Positions 8,942-17,716 of a stretch of DNA of 64,000 bases are shown piece after piece. The stretch spans positions 1 to 64,000 of the forward strand of contig NZ_JAEOAH010000009.1 of assembly GCF_016612995.1 (NCBI RefSeq), given 5' to 3'. Each line of letters begins with the position of its first letter. The stretch's first letter is position 1. The notes under the pieces are model-generated. The model was given only the letters and a program-made list of their open reading frames with translations, had not been told where the DNA came from and searched no databases. Both the position numbers and the translations under genes were made by a program. The stretch is from Viridibacillus soli. GTDB lineage: Bacteria > Bacillota > Bacilli > Bacillales_A > Planococcaceae.

Positions 8942-10564
8942 ATGTTATTCAAACGATCAAAATTATTAAGTCTTCTCTTTGTACTATTATTAATGTTCGT
9001 AACGGGTTGCAGCAATACGCCCAAAGGTTCAGAAAATACTTCACCTAAAGATAATGAGAAAGTAGTTACTTTTTCCATGACTGGAGATATAGGTGACTTA
9101 AATCCACATACATATTTTCCAAATGAGTTTTTTTCACAGGCTATGGTATACGAATCTCTTGTTAATTACGGTGAAGGCGGAGAAATTCAGCCATGGCTAG
9201 CAGAGAGTTGGGATGTATCGAAAGATGGTAAAGAATATGTATTCCATCTGAGAGAAGGCGTTAAATTTTCAGATGGTTCACAATTTAATGCTGCTATCGT
9301 CAAGAAAAACTTTGATACCATTTTAGATAATCGCAAACAACATGACTGGGTTGAATTAATTAACCAAATCAAAGGTACTGAAGTAGTGGATGACTATACA
9401 TTTAAACTTACATTGCACAATTCGTATTATCCAACGCTTCAAGAATTAGCATACATCAGACCTTTGAGATTTGTAGGAGAAGCGGCTTTTCCTGCTAGTC
9501 AAGACACATTTAAGGATGGACTCAAGTCTCAGATTGGTACAGGCCCGTGGGTACTTAGTGAATATAAGAAAAATGAGTTTGCTGTATTTGAAAGAAATGA
9601 GCAGTATTGGGGCACTAAACCTCAAGTAGATAAGGTAATTGTTAAAGTCATTACTGACGGTGAATCTAGAGTATTAGCTTTTGAGAAAAAGGAACTTGAT
9701 TTTATTTTTGGTAACGGGGTTATTAGCCAAGATTCATTCCAGTTTTTAAAGGATTCAGGGAAATATGAAACTAAGTTGTCAGAGCCTACAGCTACAAGAA
9801 CGCTGCTTTTTAACACAAATAAAGAGGCAACTAAAGACCATAAAGTACGTTTAGCGCTCAACTATGCATTTAATAAAAAAGCTGTGATCGATAATATTTT
9901 TTATGGTATGGAACAAAAAGCTGATACTTTGTTTCCACCTGTTCTGGATTACACGAAGATTAATATAGATCCTTATGAATATGATACAGAAAAAGCAGAA
10001 CAATTATTAGATGAAGCGGGATGGAAAAAAGTTGAGGGGAAACCGTTTAGAGAAAAAGACGGAAAAGAATTGCAACTGGAATTCCTATTTAATAGTACAG
10101 ACAACATCCAAAAGTCAATTGCAGAATTTGTCCAAGGTGATTTTAGAAAACTAGGGATAGATATTAAGTTGACTAGTCAAGAAACAACTACTTTTTGGAC
10201 AACGGCATTCCAAGGTAAGTATGATTTATTATTTACATCAACATGGGCTGTGCCTTTTGACCCGCATTCTTATTTAGCCTCTATTACGACAGATTCAGAA
10301 AATGGAGGTCCAGATTACACCGCGCTATTAGGTCTTCCAGAAAAGAAAGAAATAGACAAGAAGATTAAGAAAGTATTATTAACGACAGACGAAAAAGAAA
10401 GAAAAAAGCTGTATACAGATATATTAACGACGTTACATGATCAAGCTGTTTACTTACCAATATCCTTCCAGTCTAATATAGCTGTTTATCATAAAAATAT
10501 TAGCGGCGTAGATTTTTTACCTCAAGAAGCTGAGGTGCCTTTAACTACAATTGATGTTAATTGA
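8942..10564 (+). CDS. nikA: Nickel/cobalt ABC transporter substrate-binding lipoprotein
   Basis: A 540-aa solute-binding protein of the nickel/peptide (SBP_bac_5) family. The lipobox FVTGC (Cys23) should anchor it outside the membrane. Segments such as DIGDLNPHTYFPNEFFSQAM, GTGPWVLSEY and LHDQAVYLPISF track E. coli NikA closely along the whole length, so it is a NikA-type rather than an oligopeptide binder. It delivers metal, probably as a metallophore complex, to NikBC. ATG 8942 follows a GGTGAGAAAA site. It is first in a five-gene operon and the only gene directly behind the B12 riboswitch, which points to cobalt as the physiological metal (inference). Confidence 0.9.
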   Translation: MLFKRSKLLSLLFVLLLMFVTGCSNTPKGSENTSPKDNEKVVTFSMTGDIGDLNPHTYFPNEFFSQAMVYESLVNYGEGGEIQPWLAESWDVSKDGKEYVFHLREGVKFSDGSQFNAAIVKKNFDTILDNRKQHDWVELINQIKGTEVVDDYTFKLTLHNSYYPTLQELAYIRPLRFVGEAAFPASQDTFKDGLKSQIGTGPWVLSEYKKNEFAVFERNEQYWGTKPQVDKVIVKVITDGESRVLAFEKKELDFIFGNGVISQDSFQFLKDSGKYETKLSEPTATRTLLFNTNKEATKDHKVRLALNYAFNKKAVIDNIFYGMEQKADTLFPPVLDYTKINIDPYEYDTEKAEQLLDEAGWKKVEGKPFREKDGKELQLEFLFNSTDNIQKSIAEFVQGDFRKLGIDIKLTSQETTTFWTTAFQGKYDLLFTSTWAVPFDPHSYLASITTDSENGGPDYTALLGLPEKKEIDKKIKKVLLTTDEKERKKLYTDILTTLHDQAVYLPISFQSNIAVYHKNISGVDFLPQEAEVPLTTIDVN

Positions 10565-10601
10565 AGCAAGGAATATTAAAAACAACTTAGAGGAGTACTA
10601 C

Positions 10602-11540
10602 ATGGGTTGGTTTATTATTAAACGTCTCACAAGTTTAATTCCAATATTATTAGGAATATCCCTCATCACTTTTATCTTGTTGCACTTAATCCCTGGAGAT
10701 CCAGCGGTAGCTTATTTAAGGATGTCACATATTCCACCTACGGATGAGGCTGTGGCAGCCCTTCGACTTGAGCTTGGATTAAATAAGCCTTTATATATCC
10801 AGTATTTTGAATGGTTAGGAAATGTGATGCAATTAGATTTAGGGATGTCTTATGTTTCCAAAAATGCCGTCTGGGACGAAATGTTGTTGCATTTGGTTCC
10901 TACAATCCAGCTCACATTTGCTGCGCTGATCTTTATTGTTGTTATTAGCTTACCTATGGGAATGATTTCTGCAATTTATAAGGGGAAATGGGTTGATCAG
11001 TTTAGCAGAGTAGTAGCTTTTGTCAGTGTTTCTATGCCTACATTCTGGTTTGGGTTTCTTTTGATTTATTTTTTATCTGTAAAATTAGATTTATTTCCTG
11101 TTTTGGGGAGGGGAACACTGGCTCATCTTGTGCTTCCTTCTTTAACACTTGCTTTTGGTTATATAGGTACGAATATGCGATTGCTTCGAGCTAGTATGCT
11201 GGAAAATTTAAATGAGCCATTTGTTGTATATGCTAGAGCGAGGGGGGTAAGCGAAAGAAGAATCGTTAGCAGACATGTGTTAAAAAAGTCCTTACTACCT
11301 GTTGTAACTGGGCTTGGTATGAGCCTCGGGAACATGTTAGGAGGAGCAGTTATTGTTGAGACCATTTTTGCTTGGCCTGGCATGGGACAATTATTCGTCT
11401 CCTCTATTATAAATCAAGATTATCCAATGATTCAGGGCTGTGTTTTGTTTATGAGTGTGATTTTTGTGGTCTGTAATCTCTTTGTAGATCTTACATATTC
11501 CTTCCTAGATCCCCGTATACGATTGGAGGGAGGGAAATGA
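10602..11540 (+). CDS. nikB: Nickel/cobalt ABC transporter permease NikB
   Basis: A 312-aa BPD_transp_1 permease with an N-terminal membrane helix, the GDPA segment typical of DppB/OppB/NikB, five further hydrophobic helices and an EAA-type ATPase contact loop (ARARGVSERRIVSRHVLKKS). It forms the translocation channel with NikC. ATG 10602 is preferred to the longer frame (10551, inside nikA) because GAGGAG lies 7 bases before it and the protein then has normal family length. It overlaps nikC by 4 bases (ATGA), indicating translational coupling. Confidence 0.9.
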   Translation: MGWFIIKRLTSLIPILLGISLITFILLHLIPGDPAVAYLRMSHIPPTDEAVAALRLELGLNKPLYIQYFEWLGNVMQLDLGMSYVSKNAVWDEMLLHLVPTIQLTFAALIFIVVISLPMGMISAIYKGKWVDQFSRVVAFVSVSMPTFWFGFLLIYFLSVKLDLFPVLGRGTLAHLVLPSLTLAFGYIGTNMRLLRASMLENLNEPFVVYARARGVSERRIVSRHVLKKSLLPVVTGLGMSLGNMLGGAVIVETIFAWPGMGQLFVSSIINQDYPMIQGCVLFMSVIFVVCNLFVDLTYSFLDPRIRLEGGK

Positions 11541-12373
11541 GACAGATACAAAACATGAAACGAAAGCTATTGTCACATAAACTTATGATGATCAGCAGCA
11601 GCATTATTTTCTTCATGATAGTATTAGCTCTTTTTGCTTCTTTTTTTGCTCCTAATGATCCGAACTTGGTTGATATCGCTCAGAAGCTGCATGGGCCTTC
11701 TTCTCAGTTTCCTTTGGGGACGGATCATTTAGGGAGATGTATATTATCGCGATTAATCTTTGGAACACAGACCTCGCTCGGAACAGCTTTCCTTGTCATG
11801 GGCTTAATGATGATGATTAGTATCTCTCTTGGTATTTTTGCAGGCTATACAGGTGGTAAGGTTGATTATATTTTCATGAGAATCTGTGACATCCTTATGG
11901 CATTTCCCAGTTTTCTTCTTTCATTAGCGTTAGTTGGCATTTTAGGACCGGGTCTTGTTAATCTGATTTTGGCGATGGTGCTTGTCCAATGGGTTTTTTA
12001 TGCTCGTGTTATTCGAGGAATGGTGCTTAGTGTAAAGGAACAAAATTTTGTGTTAGCAGCTAAAATATGTGGAACACCAAAGTTAGTCATTATTATCAAG
12101 CATATTTTACCTGCCATTATCTCTCAAGTTGTTGTATTAATTTTTATGGATATTGGAGGCATTATTTTAGCTATTTCCAGTCTCTCCTTTCTTGGTCTTG
12201 GCATACAGCCACCAGAAGCAGAGTGGGGAATGATGATTAATGATAGTAAGCCATTTTTTAGAAATTATCCTTCATTAATGCTGTACCCGGGGATGATAAT
12301 CTTCATCGTTGTCATTGCCTTTAATTTGTTTGGCGAAGCTTTAAGAGATGCTCTTCATATAAAAAAGGAATAG
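11537..12373 (+). CDS. nikC: Nickel/cobalt ABC transporter permease NikC
   Basis: A 278-aa DppC/NikC-type permease. An N-terminal cytoplasmic and membrane segment is followed by the APNDPN and LGTDHLGR motifs of the family, then five hydrophobic helices and the EAA loop AAKICGTPKLVIIIKHILPA. It pairs with NikB in the membrane. The start overlaps the nikB stop, with a GGAGGGAGGG ribosome binding site. Nothing abnormal is seen. Confidence 0.9.
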   Translation: MRQIQNMKRKLLSHKLMMISSSIIFFMIVLALFASFFAPNDPNLVDIAQKLHGPSSQFPLGTDHLGRCILSRLIFGTQTSLGTAFLVMGLMMMISISLGIFAGYTGGKVDYIFMRICDILMAFPSFLLSLALVGILGPGLVNLILAMVLVQWVFYARVIRGMVLSVKEQNFVLAAKICGTPKLVIIIKHILPAIISQVVVLIFMDIGGIILAISSLSFLGLGIQPPEAEWGMMINDSKPFFRNYPSLMLYPGMIIFIVVIAFNLFGEALRDALHIKKE

Positions 12374-12388
12374 AAGGGAGGACGTGAG

Positions 12389-13360
12389 ATGCGACAACAA
12401 CCCCTTCTAATTGTGGATAATTTAAATGTAGCCGTATCAACACCCCATGGAATGAATCACACGGTTCATAATGTCAATTTAAAGTTAGAGGCTGGGAAAG
12501 TACTGGGTCTTGTCGGTGAGAGTGGATCTGGGAAAACGATGACATGCATGTCTTTATTAAATCTTTTACCTGAAAAGGCAGAAGTGATGCAAGGGAACAT
12601 CAAGTTTAAAGATATAGACCTTCTAAATTGTCCAACAGAAGACATGAGGAAAGTGCGGGGCAGTGAGATTGCATTGATTATGCAAAACCCGATGATTGCC
12701 TTTAATCCTGTCCGGACGATTGAGCGGCATTTTATTGAAACACTCAGAACTCATTTGACTGTCACTAAGCGGCAAGCGCGGAAAATAGCTGTGGATTTTT
12801 TAGGGGAAATGGACTTGCCTAATCCAGAGAGTGTACTGAAGCAATACCCATTTCAGTTAAGTGGCGGGATGTTGCAACGAGTAATGATCGCGATTACTAT
12901 GTCTTTAAATCCTTCTGTTCTCATTGCTGATGAGCCGACAACTGCACTTGATGCGACAAATCAACTTCAAGTATTGAAACAGTTGGATAAGTTAAGAAAG
13001 GAATACAATACAGGCATTTTATTAGTATCCCATGATCTAGGCGTAATTGCTCAGCTAGCTGACGAAGTAGCTGTGATGTATGGCGGCTATATCGTCGAGC
13101 AGGCACCGGTGTTGGAGTTGTTCAATCACCCTAAGCACCCCTATACGCGAGTTTTGTTAGAATCCAGACTTGGATTAACAAGACGAAAGATGAAAAGTGA
13201 AAAACAGGTTAATGTTTCGCGTCCTAATTTAATACATAGTGAAAATGCTTGTCCATTTATAGAAAGATGTGGGGATGCAGATCACACTTGTTTAAGTTAC
13301 AATCTTGAATTTATAGAGTATAAAAAAGATCATCTAGTACGATGTGTAAAATCACGATAA
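12389..13360 (+). CDS. nikD: Nickel/cobalt ABC transporter ATP-binding protein NikD
   Basis: A 323-aa ABC ATPase: Walker A GESGSGKT (43-50), Q-loop Q99, signature LSGGM (157-161), Walker B VLIADEP (177-183) and a switch histidine in LLVSHD. The C-terminal part (NHPKHPYTR, then a Cys-containing tail) is the oligopeptide/dipeptide transporter C-terminal region, making it longer than E. coli NikD and closer to DppD. It powers import with NikE. It starts 15 bases after nikC with a GGGAGG ribosome binding site. Confidence 0.9.
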   Translation: MRQQPLLIVDNLNVAVSTPHGMNHTVHNVNLKLEAGKVLGLVGESGSGKTMTCMSLLNLLPEKAEVMQGNIKFKDIDLLNCPTEDMRKVRGSEIALIMQNPMIAFNPVRTIERHFIETLRTHLTVTKRQARKIAVDFLGEMDLPNPESVLKQYPFQLSGGMLQRVMIAITMSLNPSVLIADEPTTALDATNQLQVLKQLDKLRKEYNTGILLVSHDLGVIAQLADEVAVMYGGYIVEQAPVLELFNHPKHPYTRVLLESRLGLTRRKMKSEKQVNVSRPNLIHSENACPFIERCGDADHTCLSYNLEFIEYKKDHLVRCVKSR

Positions 13361-13378
13361 AGAGTAGGTGAATGAAAA

Positions 13379-14173
13379 GTGAGCTTACTTGAGTTGAGAG
13401 CTATAAAGAAAACATACTTGCTCGGGAACTCTATTTTTGGAAAGCGAAAAACTGTTGAAGCCGTTAAAAGTGTCACACTTACTTTGGAATCAGGAGTTTG
13501 TTTAGGCATCGTAGGAGAAAGTGGATCGGGCAAGAGTACACTTGGCAAAATTATTCTGGGACTGGAAAAGCCAGATCAGGGAGAGGTTTTGTTTCAGGGG
13601 AAGAATCTCCATAGTTTTAAAGCAAAAGAATTAAAGGAGTTACGGCGAAATCTACAGGTGGTTTTTCAAGATTGTTATAGCGCTGTTAACCCAAGACTAA
13701 CGATCGGTGAAATTATTGCAGAGCCTTTAAGAAATTATGAAAGACTCACATCCTCTGAAGAGCAAAAGCAAGTACAGGGGCTCTTGGAGTTGGTCGGGTT
13801 AAATCCGGAAGATATGTATAGATACCCTTCTCAATTCAGCGGGGGACAGCTACAAAGAATCAATATTGCAAGAGCAATTGCTTTAAAGCCAAAACTAATA
13901 ATTCTTGATGAAGCTGTCAGTGCTTTAGATGCTCTTGTTCAAGTACAAATTTTAAATCTTTTGGCACAATTAAAAGAAGAGTTTCAGCTATCGTATCTCT
14001 TTATTTCTCATGATTTACAGGCGGTCAATTATATAGCAGACCGTCTAGCTGTAATGTGCAAAGGTGAAGTAGTTGAATGGTTGGATGATATGGGACAACT
14101 TGAAAGATTAGAACATCCTGTTTCTAAAAAGTTATTGTCTTCCGTGTTACCTCAATATCCGGGATTTTTGTGA
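13379..14173 (+). CDS. nikE: Nickel/cobalt ABC transporter ATP-binding protein NikE
   Basis: A 264-aa ABC ATPase with Walker A GESGSGKS (46-53), signature FSGGQ (153-157), Walker B LIILDEA (173-179) and the switch in LFISHD. It is the second nucleotide-binding subunit of the transporter. The start is GTG 13379 behind an AGGTG tract, 18 bases after nikD. It lacks the long C-terminal extension seen in NikD. It is the last gene of the riboswitch operon and a terminator follows. Confidence 0.88.
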   Translation: MSLLELRAIKKTYLLGNSIFGKRKTVEAVKSVTLTLESGVCLGIVGESGSGKSTLGKIILGLEKPDQGEVLFQGKNLHSFKAKELKELRRNLQVVFQDCYSAVNPRLTIGEIIAEPLRNYERLTSSEEQKQVQGLLELVGLNPEDMYRYPSQFSGGQLQRINIARAIALKPKLIILDEAVSALDALVQVQILNLLAQLKEEFQLSYLFISHDLQAVNYIADRLAVMCKGEVVEWLDDMGQLERLEHPVSKKLLSSVLPQYPGFL

Positions 14174-14345
14174 CGTGGGAAATATAGTGCTAAATAATAA
14201 GCGGAACTTGAGTTGGAGCATTATGGTTAGTCTTTCAAGGGGAATATATAGAAGTATAAGAAGAACATGAGCAAAAAAGTTGTCTCAAAACGGTAAATAA
14301 GCTAAAAAAACCTGGTTAACTGATATATCACCGTTTCTGAAATTC

Positions 14346-14397
14346 AAAAGGGGCTTCTCTTAGTCGGACAATCGACTTATGAGATAGCTCCTTTTGT
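14346..14397 (+). terminator. Terminator of the nik operon
   Basis: A long imperfect stem: AAAAGGGGCT, TCTC and AGTCG pair with CGACT, GAGA and AGCTCCTTTT around GACAAT, followed by a T-rich stretch. It lies about 170 bases after nikE. Confidence 0.75.
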
Positions 14398-14458
14398 TGC
14401 TGTTTGAAAATGAAAGATCGCTTATACCCCTACATGTATTTTGCGATGGATAATTGGG

Positions 14459-14513
14459 AAGTTGCCAGTAAACAATGAAAAGTTGCCAGTAAAGTATCCA
14501 AAGTTGCCAGTAA
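14459..14513. repeat. Three AAGTTGCCAGTAA direct repeats, exact 21-bp period
   Basis: AAGTTGCCAGTAA occurs at 14459-14471, 14480-14492 and 14501-14513, i.e. every 21 bases, on one face of the helix. Such arrays occur as transposase-binding sites at ends of IS21- or Tn7-like elements and as iterons. No partner gene is adjacent, so a stranded transposon end is my best guess. Confidence 0.5.
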
Positions 14514-14533
14514 GTTTCATTTTGAAGCGGCTC

Positions 14534-14845
14534 CTATTTGTTTAAATCTGATTTAATATTTAAAAATAGAGTAAAACTATCCTTATCTTTTACTTGCGCT
14601 CTTAAATCGTTGAATTTATCCGTTAACTTTTGGCCTGTAAAACCTGCCTTAGTCAGTTGCTCCAAAACTAGTGCTTTATATTCTGCGGAAAATAGATCCA
14701 TTATGGGTGTAATAATTAGTGCGCCATTCACCTTAGAAATCTGAACCTCATCAATTAATGACAATTCTTCACAAAACTCTTCCGGAATTTTAATCTCACG
14801 TTCTTTAGAAATTTTCACCTTTCTTGACTGGGCTTCATATCCCAT
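14534..14845 (-). CDS. AbrB/MazE-type DNA-binding protein
   Basis: A protein of about 103 aa. Residues 8-50 (RKVKISKEREIKIPEEFCEE, then a beta strand ending LIITP) follow the SpoVT/AbrB swapped-hairpin pattern found in transition-state regulators and MazE-like antitoxins. The C-terminal half is helical and charged, as in antitoxin-like relatives. ATG 14845 has GAGGGG 8 bases upstream. It is divergent from the DUF6886 gene, which begins 80 bases away; a regulatory or toxin-antitoxin-like relation is possible but not shown. Confidence 0.7.
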   Translation of the reverse strand: MGYEAQSRKVKISKEREIKIPEEFCEELSLIDEVQISKVNGALIITPIMDLFSAEYKALVLEQLTKAGFTGQKLTDKFNDLRAQVKDKDSFTLFLNIKSDLNK

Positions 14846-14924
14846 CTCATTCACCCCTCATAGTATGATATTCTAATAATAAGGTAAAATAGAATATTCT
14901 GTATAATTTTTTTAGGGAGGTATC

Positions 14925-15449
14925 ATGCGACTTTTTCATGTAAGCGAGGAACAAAATATTGTATTCTTTGAGCCTAGAATTCCTTCCCGCCAGGATTTAA
15001 ATCAATCAACAGGACTTGTTTGGGCGATCAATGAAAAATGCTTACCTAATTTTTTAACGCCAAGGAATTGCCCGAGAGTATGTTTTCATAGCAATGCAGA
15101 AACAACAAGAGAAGATGAAATTCGATATTTTTCATCCAGCTCCAATAATCATGTCGTAGTAGTTGAAAATCGATGGCTACAAAAAATGAGAGATACGAAG
15201 TTATATTTATATGAATTTGATACAACAGATTTCTTTCTACTAGATGAAAATGCAGGATACTATGTAAGTGAAAAAAAGCAAGTTCCGATTGACTGTATTG
15301 AAATAACAGATGTGTTTCAAGCACTGTCTAATCGAAATGTTGAAATAAGAGCTGAAGACAGCCTCTGGAAAATTCATGATGAGGTACAGCATTCATCGTT
15401 GGGTTGGTCAATGTGTCGGATGAAGTTCGCTATCCCTAGGGATGACTAA
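14925..15449 (+). CDS. DUF6886-family protein
   Basis: A 174-aa cytoplasmic protein beginning MRLFHVSEEQNIVFFEPRIP and continuing TGLVWAINEKCLPNFLTPRNC, the hallmark of the DUF6886 family in Bacilli. The opening resembles ADP-ribosyltransferase-like or RES-like folds (strand, S-E-E, arginine), but I cannot confirm an active site. A GGGAGG site precedes ATG 14925. The peptidase E-like gene follows 26 bases later and may be co-transcribed. Function unknown. Confidence 0.75.
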   Translation: MRLFHVSEEQNIVFFEPRIPSRQDLNQSTGLVWAINEKCLPNFLTPRNCPRVCFHSNAETTREDEIRYFSSSSNNHVVVVENRWLQKMRDTKLYLYEFDTTDFFLLDENAGYYVSEKKQVPIDCIEITDVFQALSNRNVEIRAEDSLWKIHDEVQHSSLGWSMCRMKFAIPRDD

Positions 15450-15475
15450 AACTAGCTGAATGGAGGAGAAGAATA

Positions 15476-16174
15476 ATGAAACAAATTATTGCACTTGGTG
15501 GTGGGGGATTTTCAATGGAGCCTGAGAATCCTTTATTGGATAAATATATCCTTAGTCAGTCAAAAGAGAAAAACCCTAAAATTTGTTTTATTCCAACTGC
15601 GAGTGGCGATGCAGATAATTACATTGCAAGATTTTATAATTTCTTTGAATCTCAAAATTGCAGACCTTCCCATTTATCTTTATTTAATCCACCAACAAGG
15701 AACTTAGAAGATTTCATATTAGAAAAAGATATTATTTACGTAGGTGGGGGGAACACAAAAAATTTATTAGCTTTATGGAGAGAATGGGATTTAGATAAAG
15801 TGTTAAGAACAGCACTGAATAGAGGGATTATTTTAGCAGGTATTAGTGCCGGGGCTATCTGTTGGTTTGAAGAGGGAGTTACTGATTCGTACGGTGATAG
15901 CTTAGAGCCTATTCAATGTTTAGGATTTCTAAAAGGAAGTCATTGCCCACATTTTAACGGGGAAAAAGATAGAAGACCATCTTATCATCGGCTAATTGAG
16001 TCACAAAATATTAAAGAAGGTATTGCAGCTGATGACGGCGTTGCGATTCACTACATAGATGACGAGATTTTTAAGATTGTTAGTTCAAGACCAAAAGCGA
16101 AAGCATATCGAGTCTTTCTAGAAGCTACAGTTGTAGAGAAGCAACTTTCAACCGAATTTTTAGGCAAACTTTGA
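15476..16174 (+). CDS. Peptidase E-like (S51) class I glutamine amidotransferase-fold protein
   Basis: A 232-aa protein of the S51 dipeptidase / cyanophycinase-like family. The glycine-rich start ALGGGGFSME, the FIPTASGD strand and the nucleophile elbow GISAGA (Ser124) are diagnostic, and a conserved CPHF (His159) follows. S51 enzymes cleave dipeptides with N-terminal Asp; the exact substrate here is unproven. GGAGGAG precedes ATG 15476. It closely follows the DUF6886 gene. Confidence 0.85.
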   Translation: MKQIIALGGGGFSMEPENPLLDKYILSQSKEKNPKICFIPTASGDADNYIARFYNFFESQNCRPSHLSLFNPPTRNLEDFILEKDIIYVGGGNTKNLLALWREWDLDKVLRTALNRGIILAGISAGAICWFEEGVTDSYGDSLEPIQCLGFLKGSHCPHFNGEKDRRPSYHRLIESQNIKEGIAADDGVAIHYIDDEIFKIVSSRPKAKAYRVFLEATVVEKQLSTEFLGKL

Positions 16175-16199
16175 TAACATATCAGATGTGTTTATGAAC

Positions 16200-16450
16200 A
16201 AATTTAAACCATTACCATTAAAGTGGGAGGTTGATTGCCGCTTCGGGATGCTCGCTTTCCGCGGGCAAGCACCGAGCCGCTTCCTTTGCTACGCTCCGTC
16301 AGGGTCTCGGTTCGCTTGCATTTCCTGCAGGAGTCGAGCGCCCTCCGCTACAATCAACTAAAAAATGTAGTAACATACGTTAGTATTGAACATAAAAAAC
16401 CATTTTAATGGTAAATAACGACCTAACATTTCCCTAATCAACACACCTAA
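16200..16450. repeat. Dispersed intergenic repeat, full-length copy
   Basis: About 250 bases with a GC-rich core (stems around GCGGGCAAGC and TCGGTTCGCTTGC) and AT-rich ends. A shortened copy lies inverted at 35777-35953: both share the TGTTGATTAGGG end, TACCxTTAAAATGG, the stretch around ACGTATGTTACTACATTTTT, and CGGAGGG near CGACTCC. This is the behaviour of a MITE-like or Bacillaceae intergenic repeat. No coding capacity. Confidence 0.7.
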
Positions 16451-16483
16451 AAACATATATTCACTATTAATTTGGAGGTTCCT

Positions 16484-16972
16484 ATGAAGACAATCATAGA
16501 TAATTGGAACGGTCATAGAGTGAAACTAACATGGATGCCAAAATTCCAACTAGGCGATTTGTGTATCGTAACTAGTGTTCATGCAATCTGTATACAAGAT
16601 GACAAAGTATTACTTTGTAAAATTAGAGATCAAGGATTTAATTATCCAGGTGGTCATGTTGAAAAGGGTGAATCTGCTGAAGGGGCAATTCATCGTGAAG
16701 TGTATGAAGAAGCTTATGTTAAAGGCGATATTGCTTATTTAGGAGCAATTGAAGTCAGTCATGAAGAGAACCCATCATTTGATCCAGATGGAAAATATCC
16801 GATGATTGGATATCAATCTTTTTATAGAATGGATGTTAAAGCTTGTTATCCATATTTAAGAGAAAATGAAGCAATTACACGGATTTGGGTAGAACCATCT
16901 GAAGTTCCTTTAGTAATAGATGATCATGAATTAGCAACGCTGATTTTACGGGAGGAGGTTCAGTTACCTTGA
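16484..16972 (+). CDS. Nudix hydrolase
   Basis: A 162-aa protein with a complete Nudix box (GGHVEKGE...REVYEEA, residues 56-77), which binds Mg2+ and cleaves nucleoside diphosphates linked to another moiety. The residues before it (VHAICIQDDKVLLCKI) form the usual first strands. ATG 16484 is chosen because GGAGG lies 6 bases upstream; the frame open to 16472 includes the ribosome binding site. Substrate unknown. It follows the dispersed repeat and stands alone. Confidence 0.85.
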   Translation: MKTIIDNWNGHRVKLTWMPKFQLGDLCIVTSVHAICIQDDKVLLCKIRDQGFNYPGGHVEKGESAEGAIHREVYEEAYVKGDIAYLGAIEVSHEENPSFDPDGKYPMIGYQSFYRMDVKACYPYLRENEAITRIWVEPSEVPLVIDDHELATLILREEVQLP

Positions 16973-17049
16973 TATAAATTGTGACAATTCAACTTTCAGT
17001 TCAAGAATAAATTATTACATATCAAAAGTTGCTTTTTAAAAGGAGCTGA

Positions 17050-17534
17050 ATGAAATAGAATCGAAAAAACTGATATTAAAACACTATGAAGAATCTATAA
17101 AATATATTGATAGTTTAAAAGGAATAGCTAATAATTGCTGGATTGCACCTATTGAAAAAAGTAAATGGTCTGTCTGTGAAATTGTAGGACATTTAATCCC
17201 ATGGGACAAATTCATTTTGGAAAAAAGATTACCGTATTTACTAATTCCGAATTCGGTATTGGTAAAACCAAATGTTCAGCAGATGAATAGTCGTGCTGCG
17301 TTTGAGAGTCTAAATATGATGAAAGAGGAAGTCATTAAACAATTTTCACAGACAAGACTAAAGTTAGTAAATGAGATGAAAAAGATCCCAGCCGAAGAAT
17401 TTAACAAAGTATTTTCTATTGGTGCAAGTGTACTTACGGTTGCAGAATACTTTAACGGCCTCATTGAACATGACTTACATCACTTTCAGCAAATAAATGT
17501 GTTCTTATATAAATTTGATGGGATGGAACATTAA
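17050..17534 (+). pseudogene. DinB-family protein with frameshift at the start
   Basis: The frame ending at 17534 encodes about 160 residues of a DinB-like four-helix protein (KWSVCEIVGHLIPWD with a metal-type His, later LIEHDLHHFQQI). The only well-placed start is ATG 17050 behind AAAAGGAG, but that frame stops two codons later (ATG AAA TAG). The protein continues one base out of frame as NEIESKKLILKHYEESI. A single base change after codon 2 would restore it, so this is either a fresh frameshift or a sequence error. An internal TTG at 17217 would give only 105 aa. Confidence 0.6.
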
Positions 17535-17573
17535 AATCGGAGTTGGTTCTAGTAAAGGGGTAGTTTGGGCTAG

Positions 17574-17684
17574 ATAATTTTTGTTATCATTGCGTACTTA
17601 CCAATTATTTATAGAATTCATAAACGTCTTGACTATTTAGAAAAAGAAGTTGAAAGGTTTAAAGGTGGAAATGATAGATATTGA
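17574..17684 (+). pseudogene. Small membrane-peptide remnant without start codon
   Basis: After a TAG, 36 codons read IIFVIIAYLPIIYRIHKRLD then EKEVERFK, i.e. one membrane helix plus a coiled basic/acidic tail, a layout seen in small Bacillus membrane proteins. AAAGGGG lies upstream, but TAG stands where a start codon would be. Probably a decayed gene. Confidence 0.3.
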
Positions 17685-17716
17685 AGCCAATCAATATATT
17701 TTAGGGGTGTCGTTTA

